62,536 nucleotides of DNA from JAJZMY01 sp964604635 (GCA_964604635.1 CAZRZO010000003.1:1-62536); one strand, 5' to 3'; shown: positions 34,304 through 43,712, numbered from the stretch's first letter. Notes: generated by a model from the sequence alone, not told the origin. Translations and numbers: made by a program.

Positions 34304-35710
34304 CTAATTTAGTGTTCTATCAATATATTTTAAAGTATCTGTTGTTCCAAATTTATTTGGTGTTCCTGATAAAATTATAAATTTATTTATTTTATTTTTA
34401 ATTGCAATTTCATTCACATTTTTTATCATTTGGTCTATTGTACTGTATTTTTTTATTGGGTATGATCTAATTCCATATACTATTGCCATTTTATTTCTTA
34501 TTTTTTTAGAATTTGTTAAAGCAATAATGTCTAAAGAAGGTTTTAAAGAAGCTACTATTTTTGCTGTTGTACTTGTTTGAGTTGGTATAAATACACAATC
34601 TGTTTTAAAATTATATGCGAGATTAATTGCTGCAAAACCAAGTGCTTGATTTATTTTATTAATTTTAAAATTATTTTCATTTATTCTATTAATCCTATTC
34701 TCAGTTTTAATGAAATTTTCAGTACTTTCAATTATCTCTGTTAATACTTTCAATGTTTCTATTGGATATTGTCCAACAGCTGTTTCATTGCTTAATAATA
34801 CACAATCTGATTTATCAAGAATATTATTTGCTATATCATTTGCTTCTGCTCTAGTTGGAAAAGAATTATTAACCATACTACTTAATAACTGTGTTGCAAT
34901 TATAATTGGTTTTTGATAGTCATGGCATTTTTTAATAAGATACTGTTGAACGATTGGTAATTTTGCAATACCAACATGTAATCCAAGGTCACCTCTTGCA
35001 ACCATTATTCCATCAGATTTATCTATAATTCCATCAATATTACTTACTGCTTTTTTTGTTTCTATTTTAGAAATAATTTCAATGTCTTTTGTTATTTTTC
35101 TAATTTTATCAATATTACCCCCTGATTTTACAAATGAAATTGCAATAAAATCAAAATTATTTTTAACAGCAAATTTTAAAAAGTCCAAATCTTTTTCAGT
35201 TGGTGGTTCTAAACTAACTTCAGAACCAAATACACTAATTCCTTTTCCTATTTTTATTTTATTATCTCCAAGTGATTCTGCAATTATTTTCTTATTAAAA
35301 ATATCTTTAACTAAAAATTTTAATTCGCCATCACCATAAAATATTATATCATTTTTTTTAATATCTTTAAAAAGATTATAATCTAAATAAATATTTTTTT
35401 CCTTCAAATTATTTCTTTCTTTTTGGTATCCTTTATAAACTATATTTATTAAGTCTCCTTTTTTTACATTATCTACATTTTCTAATTCTTTAATTCTTAT
35501 TTTTGGACCTGCCAAATCTCCTAAAATTGCAACTTCTTTTTTTAATTCTTTTGAAAATTTATTTATTTTATCAATAGTTTCAATTACTTCTGATTTAAGA
35601 GCATGCGAAAAATTAAATCTTATTACATCTGCGTATTTAATAGCATTTTTTAATACTGCGTTAGATTTTAGTGCTGGTCCATTTGTCACAATTATTTTTG
35701 TTTTAATCAT
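34304..35710 (-). CDS. pyk: Pyruvate kinase
   Basis: Converts PEP and ADP to pyruvate and ATP in the last glycolytic step. It has TKIIVTNGPAL, VIRFNFSHALKSE (active-site Arg), AILGDLAGPKIRI, YGDGELKF, ISKIETKKAVSNIDGIIDKSDGIMVARGDLGLHV (metal Glu/Asp) and ATQLLSSMVNNSFPTRAEANDIANNILD. Length 468 matches archaeal enzymes without the extra C-terminal PEP domain. ATG 35710 is preferred since GTGAT lies 4 nt upstream. It is the only glycolytic gene in the window. Confidence 0.96.
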   Translation of the reverse strand: MIKTKIIVTNGPALKSNAVLKNAIKYADVIRFNFSHALKSEVIETIDKINKFSKELKKEVAILGDLAGPKIRIKELENVDNVKKGDLINIVYKGYQKERNNLKEKNIYLDYNLFKDIKKNDIIFYGDGELKFLVKDIFNKKIIAESLGDNKIKIGKGISVFGSEVSLEPPTEKDLDFLKFAVKNNFDFIAISFVKSGGNIDKIRKITKDIEIISKIETKKAVSNIDGIIDKSDGIMVARGDLGLHVGIAKLPIVQQYLIKKCHDYQKPIIIATQLLSSMVNNSFPTRAEANDIANNILDKSDCVLLSNETAVGQYPIETLKVLTEIIESTENFIKTENRINRINENNFKINKINQALGFAAINLAYNFKTDCVFIPTQTSTTAKIVASLKPSLDIIALTNSKKIRNKMAIVYGIRSYPIKKYSTIDQMIKNVNEIAIKNKINKFIILSGTPNKFGTTDTLKYIDRTLN

Positions 35711-35825
35711 TATTATCACATTGTTTATTTTTTTATTGATTTAATAATAAAAAGTTTGTTAATATTAATTATTTTAAATAATAAATAAATTTAATATAAT
35801 ACTTAATAAAATAGCAGGTGTAAAT

Positions 35826-37061
35826 TTGAATAATAAATTATCTAATAAAATTAATGATTTAGATATTAAAAGATCTAATAGTATTTATAAAAATATGAAA
35901 AATCATAATCTTTTATCTTATTATTATAAATTAAAAATAATTAAAAATATCAAGAAATTAGAAATTTCTGGGTCTTCACCTACTGATATTTTTATTGGAA
36001 ATTTTGGATATCCAAAAGTATATATTGGTCCTTTAATACCCCTAGAATTTAATAATACTTCTATTCTTGGAAAGCCAGAATTATGGAAAAACATGTCTAT
36101 TGAAAAAATAATAAATATGCGTTCAAAACTTATAAGAGGAACATATATTTCAAATGTTCATGATGTTGAGAAAGGAAAAATTCAAGAACAAGTAAGGGAT
36201 TTAGCCCTTGCTGCAAAACCAATAATAACTGAAATGTCTTTTTTAAAAAAATTAACAATAAAAATGGAATTTGATGATCAAGTTCAACCTTTTGGACCTA
36301 CTACTGAAATAAAAAAGATTAATTTATCAAATTCAAGAGTTGAAAAGAGAATAGAAAATATGTATACTGATACTGATGCAAATGCAAATACTGCAATTAT
36401 TGAATTATATAAAAATCAAATTCTAGTTTCAAAAATTCAACAAGCATTATCTGCTGGTTTACTTGGATTAAGAAATAAAAGAAAATTTGTTCCAACTAAG
36501 TGGAGTATTATTGCTGTTGATGATATTATTTCAAAATATACTAGAGAAAAAATAAAAGAGAATGATGTAATTGATGCAATATATGCATATCATAGTATTG
36601 CACTTGATAATCATTGGTTAGTTTTTTTTATACCTGGAAATTGGCAGTATGAATCAATAGAATCATGGTATCCAGATACAACATGGAATAAAACCAATTC
36701 AATTTCAATATATTCATCATATGAAAGTTTTAAAGGGAGATCAACTTATGCAGAAATAAGTGGTGCTTATTATGCTGCTAGATTAGCAGTAGTAGAAAAA
36801 TTAAATAAGATTAAAAAGCAAGCAATTGTTCTAATTTTGAGAGAAGTGCATGAGGGTTATTCAGTACCTGTTGGTGTTTGGAATGTACGAGAGCATTTAA
36901 GGCAAGCACTAGAACAAGAACCAGTAGTATTGAATAATATTAATGAACTCCATTCTTTTATTACTAAATATTTCAATGTTCCTTTAAAAAATTGGATAGA
37001 AAATAGCAAGGTATTAAAAGACCTTACAACACAAAGGAGAATAAATGATTATATAACATAA
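35826..37061 (+). CDS. NreA-like DNA repair protein with C-terminal PIP box
   Basis: The Nre (DUF650/651) family acts in archaeal DNA damage repair and binds PCNA. It has ISGSSPTDIFIGNFGYPKVYIGPLIP (family signature), RSKLIRGTYISNV, VQPFGPTTEIKKI and LREVHEGYSVPVGVWNVRE. The C-terminus QRRINDYI fits a PCNA-interacting box. The N-terminal zinc-binding cysteines of typical NreA are missing; the first 45 residues are Lys/Asn-rich. The start is TTG 35826 with AGGTG upstream. It is convergent with the mercury-type operon. Confidence 0.88.
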   Translation: MNNKLSNKINDLDIKRSNSIYKNMKNHNLLSYYYKLKIIKNIKKLEISGSSPTDIFIGNFGYPKVYIGPLIPLEFNNTSILGKPELWKNMSIEKIINMRSKLIRGTYISNVHDVEKGKIQEQVRDLALAAKPIITEMSFLKKLTIKMEFDDQVQPFGPTTEIKKINLSNSRVEKRIENMYTDTDANANTAIIELYKNQILVSKIQQALSAGLLGLRNKRKFVPTKWSIIAVDDIISKYTREKIKENDVIDAIYAYHSIALDNHWLVFFIPGNWQYESIESWYPDTTWNKTNSISIYSSYESFKGRSTYAEISGAYYAARLAVVEKLNKIKKQAIVLILREVHEGYSVPVGVWNVREHLRQALEQEPVVLNNINELHSFITKYFNVPLKNWIENSKVLKDLTTQRRINDYIT

Positions 37062-37067
37062 AAAAAA

Positions 37068-37640
37068 TTAATGTTTAATATTTATTTTATTTACTGCGTA
37101 TTTTAATAAATTCATTGTTTCTTTTGGTGCACCATTCACATAAACTATTTTTCCATTTGTATTTATTAAATAATACAAATCAAGATATGCTTTAGCATCA
37201 TAAAGTTTAGTCATATTATAAGTAGCATAACCTCTTATTATTCTATTTCTTTCTGAAATATTATTTACATTTGTATTTATAAATTTATTTATATTAGGTC
37301 CATGATATCCAAGATCTTTGTAAAGTTCAAGTTCAATTATTGTTACATTGTTATTAGAAAAAAAATCAATATTTTTTGCTAAAGCTCGTGTACCAACAAT
37401 ACATGAACTACACCATGTTGCTACTAAGTATATTAATACTATATGGCCTCTATAATCCGAAATTTTTTGCATTGTTCCATTAATTAATAAAAAAGATGTA
37501 TTAGGTGCTGTAGTTCCTATTCTTAAAAGTTCTGGGGTGTTTTTTGAAGATTGACTTAAATTATTTAAATAGAAAGTAATGACTATTATTATTATTATTA
37601 TTATTATTGCAAGTCCAATATAATTATATTTTTTATTCAT
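37068..37640 (-). CDS. Membrane-anchored thioredoxin/TlpA-like protein
   Basis: A 190-residue protein with a signal-anchor helix (about 7-25) that includes eight consecutive Ile encoded by an ATT repeat, then an extracytoplasmic thioredoxin fold with active site ATWCSSC (about 74-80). TlpA-type proteins reduce disulfides or thiols outside the cell. It overlaps the CC-motif membrane gene by 4 nt (ATGA), and that gene follows MerA, so it is the last gene of the mercury-type operon and might regenerate the cysteines of its partner. It is convergent with NreA. Confidence 0.85.
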   Translation of the reverse strand: MNKKYNYIGLAIIIIIIIIVITFYLNNLSQSSKNTPELLRIGTTAPNTSFLLINGTMQKISDYRGHIVLIYLVATWCSSCIVGTRALAKNIDFFSNNNVTIIELELYKDLGYHGPNINKFINTNVNNISERNRIIRGYATYNMTKLYDAKAYLDLYYLINTNGKIVYVNGAPKETMNLLKYAVNKINIKH

Positions 37641-38167
37641 TTACTCATTTTTTTGTTTTTACAATTTACTATTAAAACTTTTTTTGATATACTTGATAGA
37701 CTTATTCCAATTATAAATAAAGATATTAATATAAAAAATATCCAAGTATCAGAGAAGAAACCCTGAATTTTTCCAGTTAAATTAAATAATAAGCCTGTTG
37801 AAACACCAAGTGTTGATAATATAAATGGTATTATTGGCGTACAACAAAGTAATTGACTAGAAGTAGCAGTAAATAAACTAATAATACTAAGATTTTTATC
37901 TCTTTTTTTTAAACTAAAATTTCTTTTGGCTATGTAAATATACATTGAAGTACTTATTGAAAATAATATACTTAAACTAAATATACCTATTATTTCTACT
38001 GTTTCACCAAATTGAATAGATCCAAAAAGAATAAAACTTTGATTAGATATATACAAAATATAAAAATAAGAAATACTTATAATTAATATAAGACCTATTA
38101 AAAGTATTATATATTTTGGATTTTTAAATACAATTTTTAAAGATTTTAGGAATTTTGTTAAAAACAT
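37637..38167 (-). CDS. Four-helix membrane protein with CC motif (MerT-like candidate)
   Basis: A protein of 176 residues with about four membrane helices. The loop at about residues 104-118 reads SSQLLCCTPIIPFILSTLG. A vicinal CC followed by Pro recalls the metal-binding CC of MerT/MerC mercury transporters, though no full family match is claimed. ATG 38167 is chosen; it starts 3 bases after the merA stop, and the GTG in the merA end serves as ribosome-binding site. Tight coupling to merA supports a role in moving mercuric ion. Confidence 0.65.
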   Translation of the reverse strand: MFLTKFLKSLKIVFKNPKYIILLIGLILIISISYFYILYISNQSFILFGSIQFGETVEIIGIFSLSILFSISTSMYIYIAKRNFSLKKRDKNLSIISLFTATSSQLLCCTPIIPFILSTLGVSTGLLFNLTGKIQGFFSDTWIFFILISLFIIGISLSSISKKVLIVNCKNKKMSK

Positions 38168-38169
38168 GT

Positions 38170-39585
38170 TTACACTGTACAACAACTTAATTTTTCTATA
38201 TCTTGATAAAAGTTTTGTGCAGCAAGTTTCATTGCTTCACTCAATGTTGGAAATATATAAACAGTATCTATTATATCTTCTATAGTGAGTTTGAATTTGA
38301 TCGCTAAACTTGCTTCAGCTATAATATCTGCAGCATTTCTTGAAAGTATGCTAGTTCCTATTATTTTATGTGTTTTTTTATTGATAACTATTTTTATTAA
38401 ACCTCTTTTATCTCCAATTATGTCTGATTTTGCTACTAATGAAAGAGGAATAGTAGTACAATTACATTTAATATTATTTTTATTAGCTTCAATATCAGTA
38501 TAACCTACTTTTGCTGCTTCTGGCATTGTAAATATTGCACTTGGAATTTCTAATAAGTTTATTTTTTTATTTATTTTAGTAAATGCATTTTGTGTTGCAA
38601 TATTACCTTCTTTTGCAGCCAATGTTTCAAGCATTGGATTTCCAACAACATCACCAACAGCATAAATTTCTTTAATATTTGTCATTAATGATTTATTTAT
38701 TTTAATAAATCCCTTTTTGTTTAATTTTATTCCAATATTCTCAAGTTTAAGTTTTTCTATATTTGGTTTTCTCCCAGTTGCAAAAAGTATTTCATCAGCT
38801 TCAAATATTTTATTTATTCCATTGATTTTGGTTTTTACATATTTTTTTTCTTTATTTTCATTAACTTCTATTAATTCTACATTTGTATTTATACTAATTC
38901 CATCAGTTTTTAAATAATTTGATAAAAGATTTATTATTTCTGGTTCCCAATTAGGTATTATTGTTTTACTTCTTTGCAAAAGTATTATTTTTACACCAAA
39001 ATGTGCGAACATTTGCGCAAATTCTAAACCAATTGCTCTACCACCAATAATAATCATTGAATTAGGAAGATTTTTTATTGAAAGTGCTTCTTCATTAGTT
39101 AAATATTTAATATTTTCAATTCCCTTTAATTTTGGAATATTGGCTCTTGCTCCACTAGCTATAAGTACTTTTTTAGCATATATTTCTTCTTCTCCTGCAA
39201 TAAGTATATTTTTACTTTTGAATGATCCAAATTCATTTATATATGTTACATTTTTTAAATTTTTTAATACTTCAGAATATTTTTTATTACGGAATTCACT
39301 AACAAGTTGATTAGTTTGTTCTATAATTTTTTTAAAGTTTATATTTTCAATTTTTATTTTTATACCTTCATATCTATTTTTTTTGATTTCATCAATGAAC
39401 TCACCAATTGTTATAAGTCTTTTGCTTGGTACACAACCAACATTAACACATGTACCACCAATCAATGTACCTTTTGTTTCATTTTTTCCTATCATTACTG
39501 TTTTTATATTTAAAGAATTAGCTTTTATAGCAGCAGCAAATGCAGCAGCACCATGTCCAATTATTGCATATTCAAATTTATTCAT
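38170..39585 (-). CDS. merA: Mercuric reductase MerA (core form)
   Basis: Flavoprotein disulfide reductase that reduces Hg(II) to Hg(0) with NADPH. FAD motif IIGHGAAAFAAAIKA, redox pair CVNVGC (46 and 51), NADPH motif IIIGGRAIGLEFAQ, FAD second site EIYAVGDVVG and dimer motif FPTLSEAMKLAAQ are present. The C-terminus KLSCCTV gives the vicinal CC diagnostic for MerA and absent in lipoamide dehydrogenases. The NmerA heavy-metal domain is missing, as in most archaeal MerA. Its start overlaps arsR by 8 nt. Length 471. Confidence 0.92.
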   Translation of the reverse strand: MNKFEYAIIGHGAAAFAAAIKANSLNIKTVMIGKNETKGTLIGGTCVNVGCVPSKRLITIGEFIDEIKKNRYEGIKIKIENINFKKIIEQTNQLVSEFRNKKYSEVLKNLKNVTYINEFGSFKSKNILIAGEEEIYAKKVLIASGARANIPKLKGIENIKYLTNEEALSIKNLPNSMIIIGGRAIGLEFAQMFAHFGVKIILLQRSKTIIPNWEPEIINLLSNYLKTDGISINTNVELIEVNENKEKKYVKTKINGINKIFEADEILFATGRKPNIEKLKLENIGIKLNKKGFIKINKSLMTNIKEIYAVGDVVGNPMLETLAAKEGNIATQNAFTKINKKINLLEIPSAIFTMPEAAKVGYTDIEANKNNIKCNCTTIPLSLVAKSDIIGDKRGLIKIVINKKTHKIIGTSILSRNAADIIAEASLAIKFKLTIEDIIDTVYIFPTLSEAMKLAAQNFYQDIEKLSCCTV

Positions 39586-39934
39586 TTTTATTACCTAATT
39601 TATTATTGTTTATTATATTACAAGAAGCCATATAATTTCCATATTTATCAATGTGTTTGTATATTGAATTAATTATTGGTTTTGTTTCTTTATTTATGCT
39701 ATATATACGTTCTTTACCTCTTGTTTCTTTATCTACAAATCCACAATTAAGTAAACATTGGAGATTATGCGATAAATCAGATTGCTCACAATCCATTATC
39801 TGTTGTAAACTCAATACATTCATTGATTTGTCTTTAAGGATTAATAAAATTTTGAATCTTTTTGGATTGCTAAATGCATCAAAAAATAGTTTTGTTGTTT
39901 TATTATTTATAATATCATATGTTATTTTTTTCAT
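39578..39934 (-). CDS. ArsR-family metal-responsive regulator
   Basis: A winged-helix repressor of 118 residues. Core: FSNPKRFKILLILKDKSMNVLSLQQIMDCEQSDLSHNLQCLLNCGFVDKETRGKERIYSIN, with DLSHNLQCL as recognition helix. Cysteines at MDCE, LQCL, LNCG and SCN could bind metal. It is the first gene of the mer-like operon and overlaps merA. In Sulfolobus, merA is controlled by an ArsR-type MerR, so the same logic is likely. ATG lies inside a CATATG repeat. Confidence 0.9.
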   Translation of the reverse strand: MKKITYDIINNKTTKLFFDAFSNPKRFKILLILKDKSMNVLSLQQIMDCEQSDLSHNLQCLLNCGFVDKETRGKERIYSINKETKPIINSIYKHIDKYGNYMASCNIINNNKLGNKNE

Positions 39935-39967
39935 ATGTGTATTTTTTCATATGATTATTTAATACTT
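39916..39967 (-). promoter_or_regulatory. mer operon promoter/operator with 16-bp-periodic CATATG
   Basis: On the minus strand a TATA-like AGTATTAAATAATC (39954-39967) lies about 26 bases before the ArsR ATG, predicting a leaderless message. CATATG occurs at 39916-39921, 39932-39937 and 39948-39953, spaced 16 bp with T-rich spacers; the middle copy contains the start codon. Each CATATG is palindromic. The layout fits ArsR binding just downstream of the TATA box. Confidence 0.6.
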
Positions 39968-40224
39968 ATGAAAAATTCATTGAAAAACAAATAATATGTA
40001 TAATTTAAAAAAATTGTATACATTATAAACTTGTTTGTTATAGTTCTAATTATTTTAAAATTTATGGTTTTATTATTGATTATTATGATAATTTCAGTTT
40101 TGTACTTATATTTTTAAAATTAGTATTATTTATTCAATAAAGTTTTGAATATTATATTGACTTACAAAAACCTTGAAAATCTTTAAATTAAAATTAAGTT
40201 ATAAACATAATTTTTTGTTGAAAA

Positions 40225-40299
40225 TGGGCCTGGCGAGATTTGAACTCGCGACCTACGGCTTATAAGACCGGCGCTCTAACCAGGCTGAGCTACAAGCCC
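40225..40299 (-). tRNA. tRNA-Ile (TAT)
   Basis: A complete 75-nt cloverleaf without intron. Acceptor GGGCTTG/CAGGCCC, discriminator A; D stem GCTC/GAGC; anticodon stem CCGGT/GCCGT (terminal C-T mismatch) with loop CTTATAA, anticodon TAT; T arm GCGAG-TTCAAAT-CTCGC. TAT reads AUA codons directly, without the agmatidine-modified CAU tRNA used by most archaea. Confidence 0.93.
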
Positions 40300-40361
40300 A
40301 TTATTTTTAATAAAAGCTTAAAATCATTAAATAAACAAAAAATTTACAAATATAAATTTAA

Positions 40362-43300
40362 TTAAGGCATTGTTAAATTATTATGGATCCAAAATGGTTT
40401 TGTTGGTGTATTTGGTAAAGTTCCTGTAAAGTTATTTAACTTAAGAATTCTTAATGGTAATGTATAATTTATTAAATTAATACCATTTGTATATGTATTT
40501 GAAATATTTGGCCAAACTTCTTTAAATCCATTTAATTTCCCATAAAAAAATCCTTTATAGAAATTAGAATTATAAAAGTATGATGGTGCATTTTCAACTG
40601 TATTATTTGGACCATTTGGTGTGTAAATTACTAATTCACTCACATAATCTTGGTTATTAATTGGAATTATGCCTTGATATGTTATTCTAGGATCATTAAA
40701 CGAAACAAATGCATTTAATTTTTGTTTTGTTGATGAATATAATCTTAATGCGTTATTTTTATTTGGTTTTGAATTAATACAAACAGTATGATTTTCTAAT
40801 GAATTATTTACTACTAAATATGATTTAATAAATAAATCAGTATTATTTGAAAAAGAACAATAATTATCAATATTTTGTTTGCTTGAATTTGGAATAATTG
40901 CTGATAATGGAATTAATGCATATTCTGGATCATGTGTTATTTCACATTGTGAATGACCTAAAGCATATGGAACTGGTGGATTTTGTGAATGTCCTTCTGC
41001 AATTGCAAATGCTTTTGATGTAGCATTTATATTAATACAAGCTAAGAAGTCTAATGCACCCCATTTTGGTATTAATCCCCCATCAAATATTATGTATTCT
41101 GTTTGATTTGTATTCATAAAATTAATTAATTTTGATTCATTATAACCATATATTGGTCCAAGTACATAATTTGCAGCAGCACTATAATCTTCTTTTGAAA
41201 CTGAGTTATCTCCTCTTAATACTGCATTACTATTTCCAAACCAGTTAATCCAGTCACCATAATCCCACCATGATAAAATTCTAGGTCCATAAGGTCCAAT
41301 ATTCTGTTTCATCCATTGTGTTGCACTTAACCAATAATAAGGTACTTGATTACAAAATGCGTCTGAACCAATAAGATTTCCAGAACTTCTAAATGTACTG
41401 CATTCCTGAGAAATATTAGAATTAGTATTATAATGTACAATTACTGCTTGAATTGATTGTATCATTGATTTACTTTCACCAAAAATAAAGGTTCCTATAC
41501 TAATAACAGAAGTAATTTCAATTAATATAATAATTATTATTAATACAATAAACACATTTCTTTGATTTTTAGTACTTATTATTTTTTTATTAAATACTAG
41601 ATAAAATAAGAATATTAATGCTAAAATTGAAGAAATAAAGAACAATGCAATTGCAAAAACTGAAAATGCAAATGTTTTATTATTTAAATAAACAGATTTT
41701 AATGCTGATTTTATATCTAAGTTTTTAAATTCAGTAAAATTTTTACTTTTTAATACTAATATTTCTCCTATTAAAATACCAATTATCATTACATATGCAA
41801 CGCTTAAATGGGGAATATATTTAACTTCTGATAATCCTGCAAATAATAAAGGAAATAAAATTACAAGATATAAAACTCCAACTTTATCTCTTCTAAATAT
41901 AATACTTATTAATATCAATAAGACTCCAATAATAATTACTGTAAAAAATAACAATGAAAAATTAAAAAGTCCAATAGCAATAATTCCAAATCCATTGCTA
42001 GCAAAATTAAATCTTAATCCTGTTGGAATGAATTCCTGAACAGTCATAAATAAAGGTGTTGAAGGTGTTGTAAATTTAGCACTTAAATTAAGATAATCAT
42101 GAATTGGCTTTCCAATTGGGGTAAATAATATAATTAAACTTAAAATAATTACAATAAATACAAAAAATAATAAATAAGATTTAAAGTCAAGTTTTTTAAA
42201 TAATATTTTATATTTATAAAGTATTTTTGGAAAATATTCTAATATTGCAATAATTAATAATGCAAATAAAGGTCCACTTAATGTTATTGGAATTCCTAAT
42301 ACATTTGGGATTCGGCCACTAAGAGTTGCATGATATTGATGATAAATTACTAGAAAAATTGCAATAATACTAATTACTATTGCATTCATTTTATAGAAAT
42401 TTATATCCCAATCTCTTCTTAAGATATTTATTATCCCTTGAATTAAAATATATAATGTAAGTACTCCTGCATCAACAGTATAATAATGTGCTCCTAAAAA
42501 TGTTGAAGCAAATGCAATACCAGCTAAAATAGCAAATCTATGATTTTTCATATTTTTTACTGCTAGCATATATGTTGCAAAGAAAAAGAATAAAGAAAAT
42601 ATACCCCATGGTTCTAATAATTGTTCTCCAGCAACAAATGTTGTAAATAAAACAGGAATTGTTGCGATTAATCCAGCACTTATTAATCCAACTTTCTCAT
42701 CATATTGTTTATATATTAATAAAAATATCACAAAAACTAATAATGCTGCAACTAAAGGTGGATATACACTACTCACTTTGCTCATTAATGCTGTATTAAA
42801 TGTTGAATAATGTGTAAATATATTCATTAAACTATACCAATATGCTTCTAAATAAGGTATTATTGGTTGTATTCTCAATACAGTTCCTTGTGCAACAACA
42901 GGCCATGCAGAGGGTGAATATAATAATTGATATCCATATGTTAAGATTGATTGAGTATTAATCATATCAAAATAAGGATCAAATTCAAAATAAGTGGATG
43001 AAGTACCTAATCCAATTATTCTTGTTATAAATACAATAAGCATTAATACAAATAAAATTCCAAATGCAATTTTTGTAATATCTCTTATTTTACTTTTCAA
43101 AGGTTTGTTATTTTTTAAATTATTCAATAATATTTCTTCTTCTTTTTTATGCATTTCTATTAATTGATTTTCTTCTTTTTTATGCATTTCAATAATTTTT
43201 TGTTTTTCTTCAATTGACAATTCTGAAATGTTCTGTAATTCATTTATTTGTTTTAATTTAAGATTCTTTTCTTCTTCAATATGGTCTTTTAGTATATTTT

Positions 43301-43712
43301 CTGCTTTTTGAAATTGTTTTAATTCTTGTCTTAATTCATTTATATCTAATTCATATTCATTTTTTAATTCTTGTCGTTCTTCTTTTTCTTTAATAATAAA
43401 GAAATCCGAGAACACTTTTTTTGTTATAATTCCTTGTTGTATACATAATATAAATCCAATTATTGAAAGAATAAGTGCATTTAGTTCAAATAACCCTAAT
43501 GAAAACGAAAAAAAATGAATATAATTAATAAAATAAGATTCAATCCAAGTTAAAGTTGCTGGTGCAATAAGTCCAAAAATAAAACCAATTACCCCAATTT
43601 CAAATAATCTTAAATCTGTTTTTTTTAAAAGTGCTAAAGCTAAAAGAAATCCTGGAATAAATAGTGATAAAAATGCAATAATACTTGCAATAATTGTTCC
43701 AATAATTATCAT
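40362..43712 (-). CDS. aglB: AglB/STT3 oligosaccharyltransferase with N-terminal coiled coil
   Basis: Transfers lipid-linked glycan to Asn of exported proteins. Length 1116. Residues 1-100 hold three membrane helices. Residues 105-205 form a Glu/Lys coiled coil with repeated EMHKKEE. The GT-C core starts near 212, with an acidic FEFDPYFDM motif for the metal, many helices, and the catalytic WWDYGDW near residue 813 with a soluble C-terminal domain. Typical archaeal AglB runs 800-970 residues without such an N-terminal part. TTGAT lies 3 nt before the ATG. Surface proteins rich in sequons occur in this window. Confidence 0.92.
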   Translation of the reverse strand: MIIIGTIIASIIAFLSLFIPGFLLALALLKKTDLRLFEIGVIGFIFGLIAPATLTWIESYFINYIHFFSFSLGLFELNALILSIIGFILCIQQGIITKKVFSDFFIIKEKEERQELKNEYELDINELRQELKQFQKAENILKDHIEEEKNLKLKQINELQNISELSIEEKQKIIEMHKKEENQLIEMHKKEEEILLNNLKNNKPLKSKIRDITKIAFGILFVLMLIVFITRIIGLGTSSTYFEFDPYFDMINTQSILTYGYQLLYSPSAWPVVAQGTVLRIQPIIPYLEAYWYSLMNIFTHYSTFNTALMSKVSSVYPPLVAALLVFVIFLLIYKQYDEKVGLISAGLIATIPVLFTTFVAGEQLLEPWGIFSLFFFFATYMLAVKNMKNHRFAILAGIAFASTFLGAHYYTVDAGVLTLYILIQGIINILRRDWDINFYKMNAIVISIIAIFLVIYHQYHATLSGRIPNVLGIPITLSGPLFALLIIAILEYFPKILYKYKILFKKLDFKSYLLFFVFIVIILSLIILFTPIGKPIHDYLNLSAKFTTPSTPLFMTVQEFIPTGLRFNFASNGFGIIAIGLFNFSLLFFTVIIIGVLLILISIIFRRDKVGVLYLVILFPLLFAGLSEVKYIPHLSVAYVMIIGILIGEILVLKSKNFTEFKNLDIKSALKSVYLNNKTFAFSVFAIALFFISSILALIFLFYLVFNKKIISTKNQRNVFIVLIIIIILIEITSVISIGTFIFGESKSMIQSIQAVIVHYNTNSNISQECSTFRSSGNLIGSDAFCNQVPYYWLSATQWMKQNIGPYGPRILSWWDYGDWINWFGNSNAVLRGDNSVSKEDYSAAANYVLGPIYGYNESKLINFMNTNQTEYIIFDGGLIPKWGALDFLACININATSKAFAIAEGHSQNPPVPYALGHSQCEITHDPEYALIPLSAIIPNSSKQNIDNYCSFSNNTDLFIKSYLVVNNSLENHTVCINSKPNKNNALRLYSSTKQKLNAFVSFNDPRITYQGIIPINNQDYVSELVIYTPNGPNNTVENAPSYFYNSNFYKGFFYGKLNGFKEVWPNISNTYTNGINLINYTLPLRILKLNNFTGTLPNTPTKPFWIHNNLTMP

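Noticed and set aside
37570..37612. ATT trinucleotide run as a regulatory microsatellite
   Set aside because: It lies inside the signal-anchor helix of the TlpA-like gene and simply encodes a run of isoleucines; it may slip, but no promoter role is evident.
38170..39585. Dihydrolipoamide dehydrogenase
   Set aside because: The C-terminal vicinal CC and the absence of 2-oxoacid dehydrogenase genes, together with the ArsR and CC membrane partners, favour mercuric reductase.
40063..40116. Tiny hydrophobic open frame of 17 codons between the mer operon and tRNA-Ile
   Set aside because: It is too short, lacks the usual GTGAT signal and has the composition of the surrounding A/T-rich noncoding DNA.
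40225..40299. tRNA-Met or tRNA-Ile(CAU) misread
   Set aside because: The loop is CTTATAA with a 7-nt count and proper flanking stem; the anticodon is TAT and no intron-like insertion shifts it.
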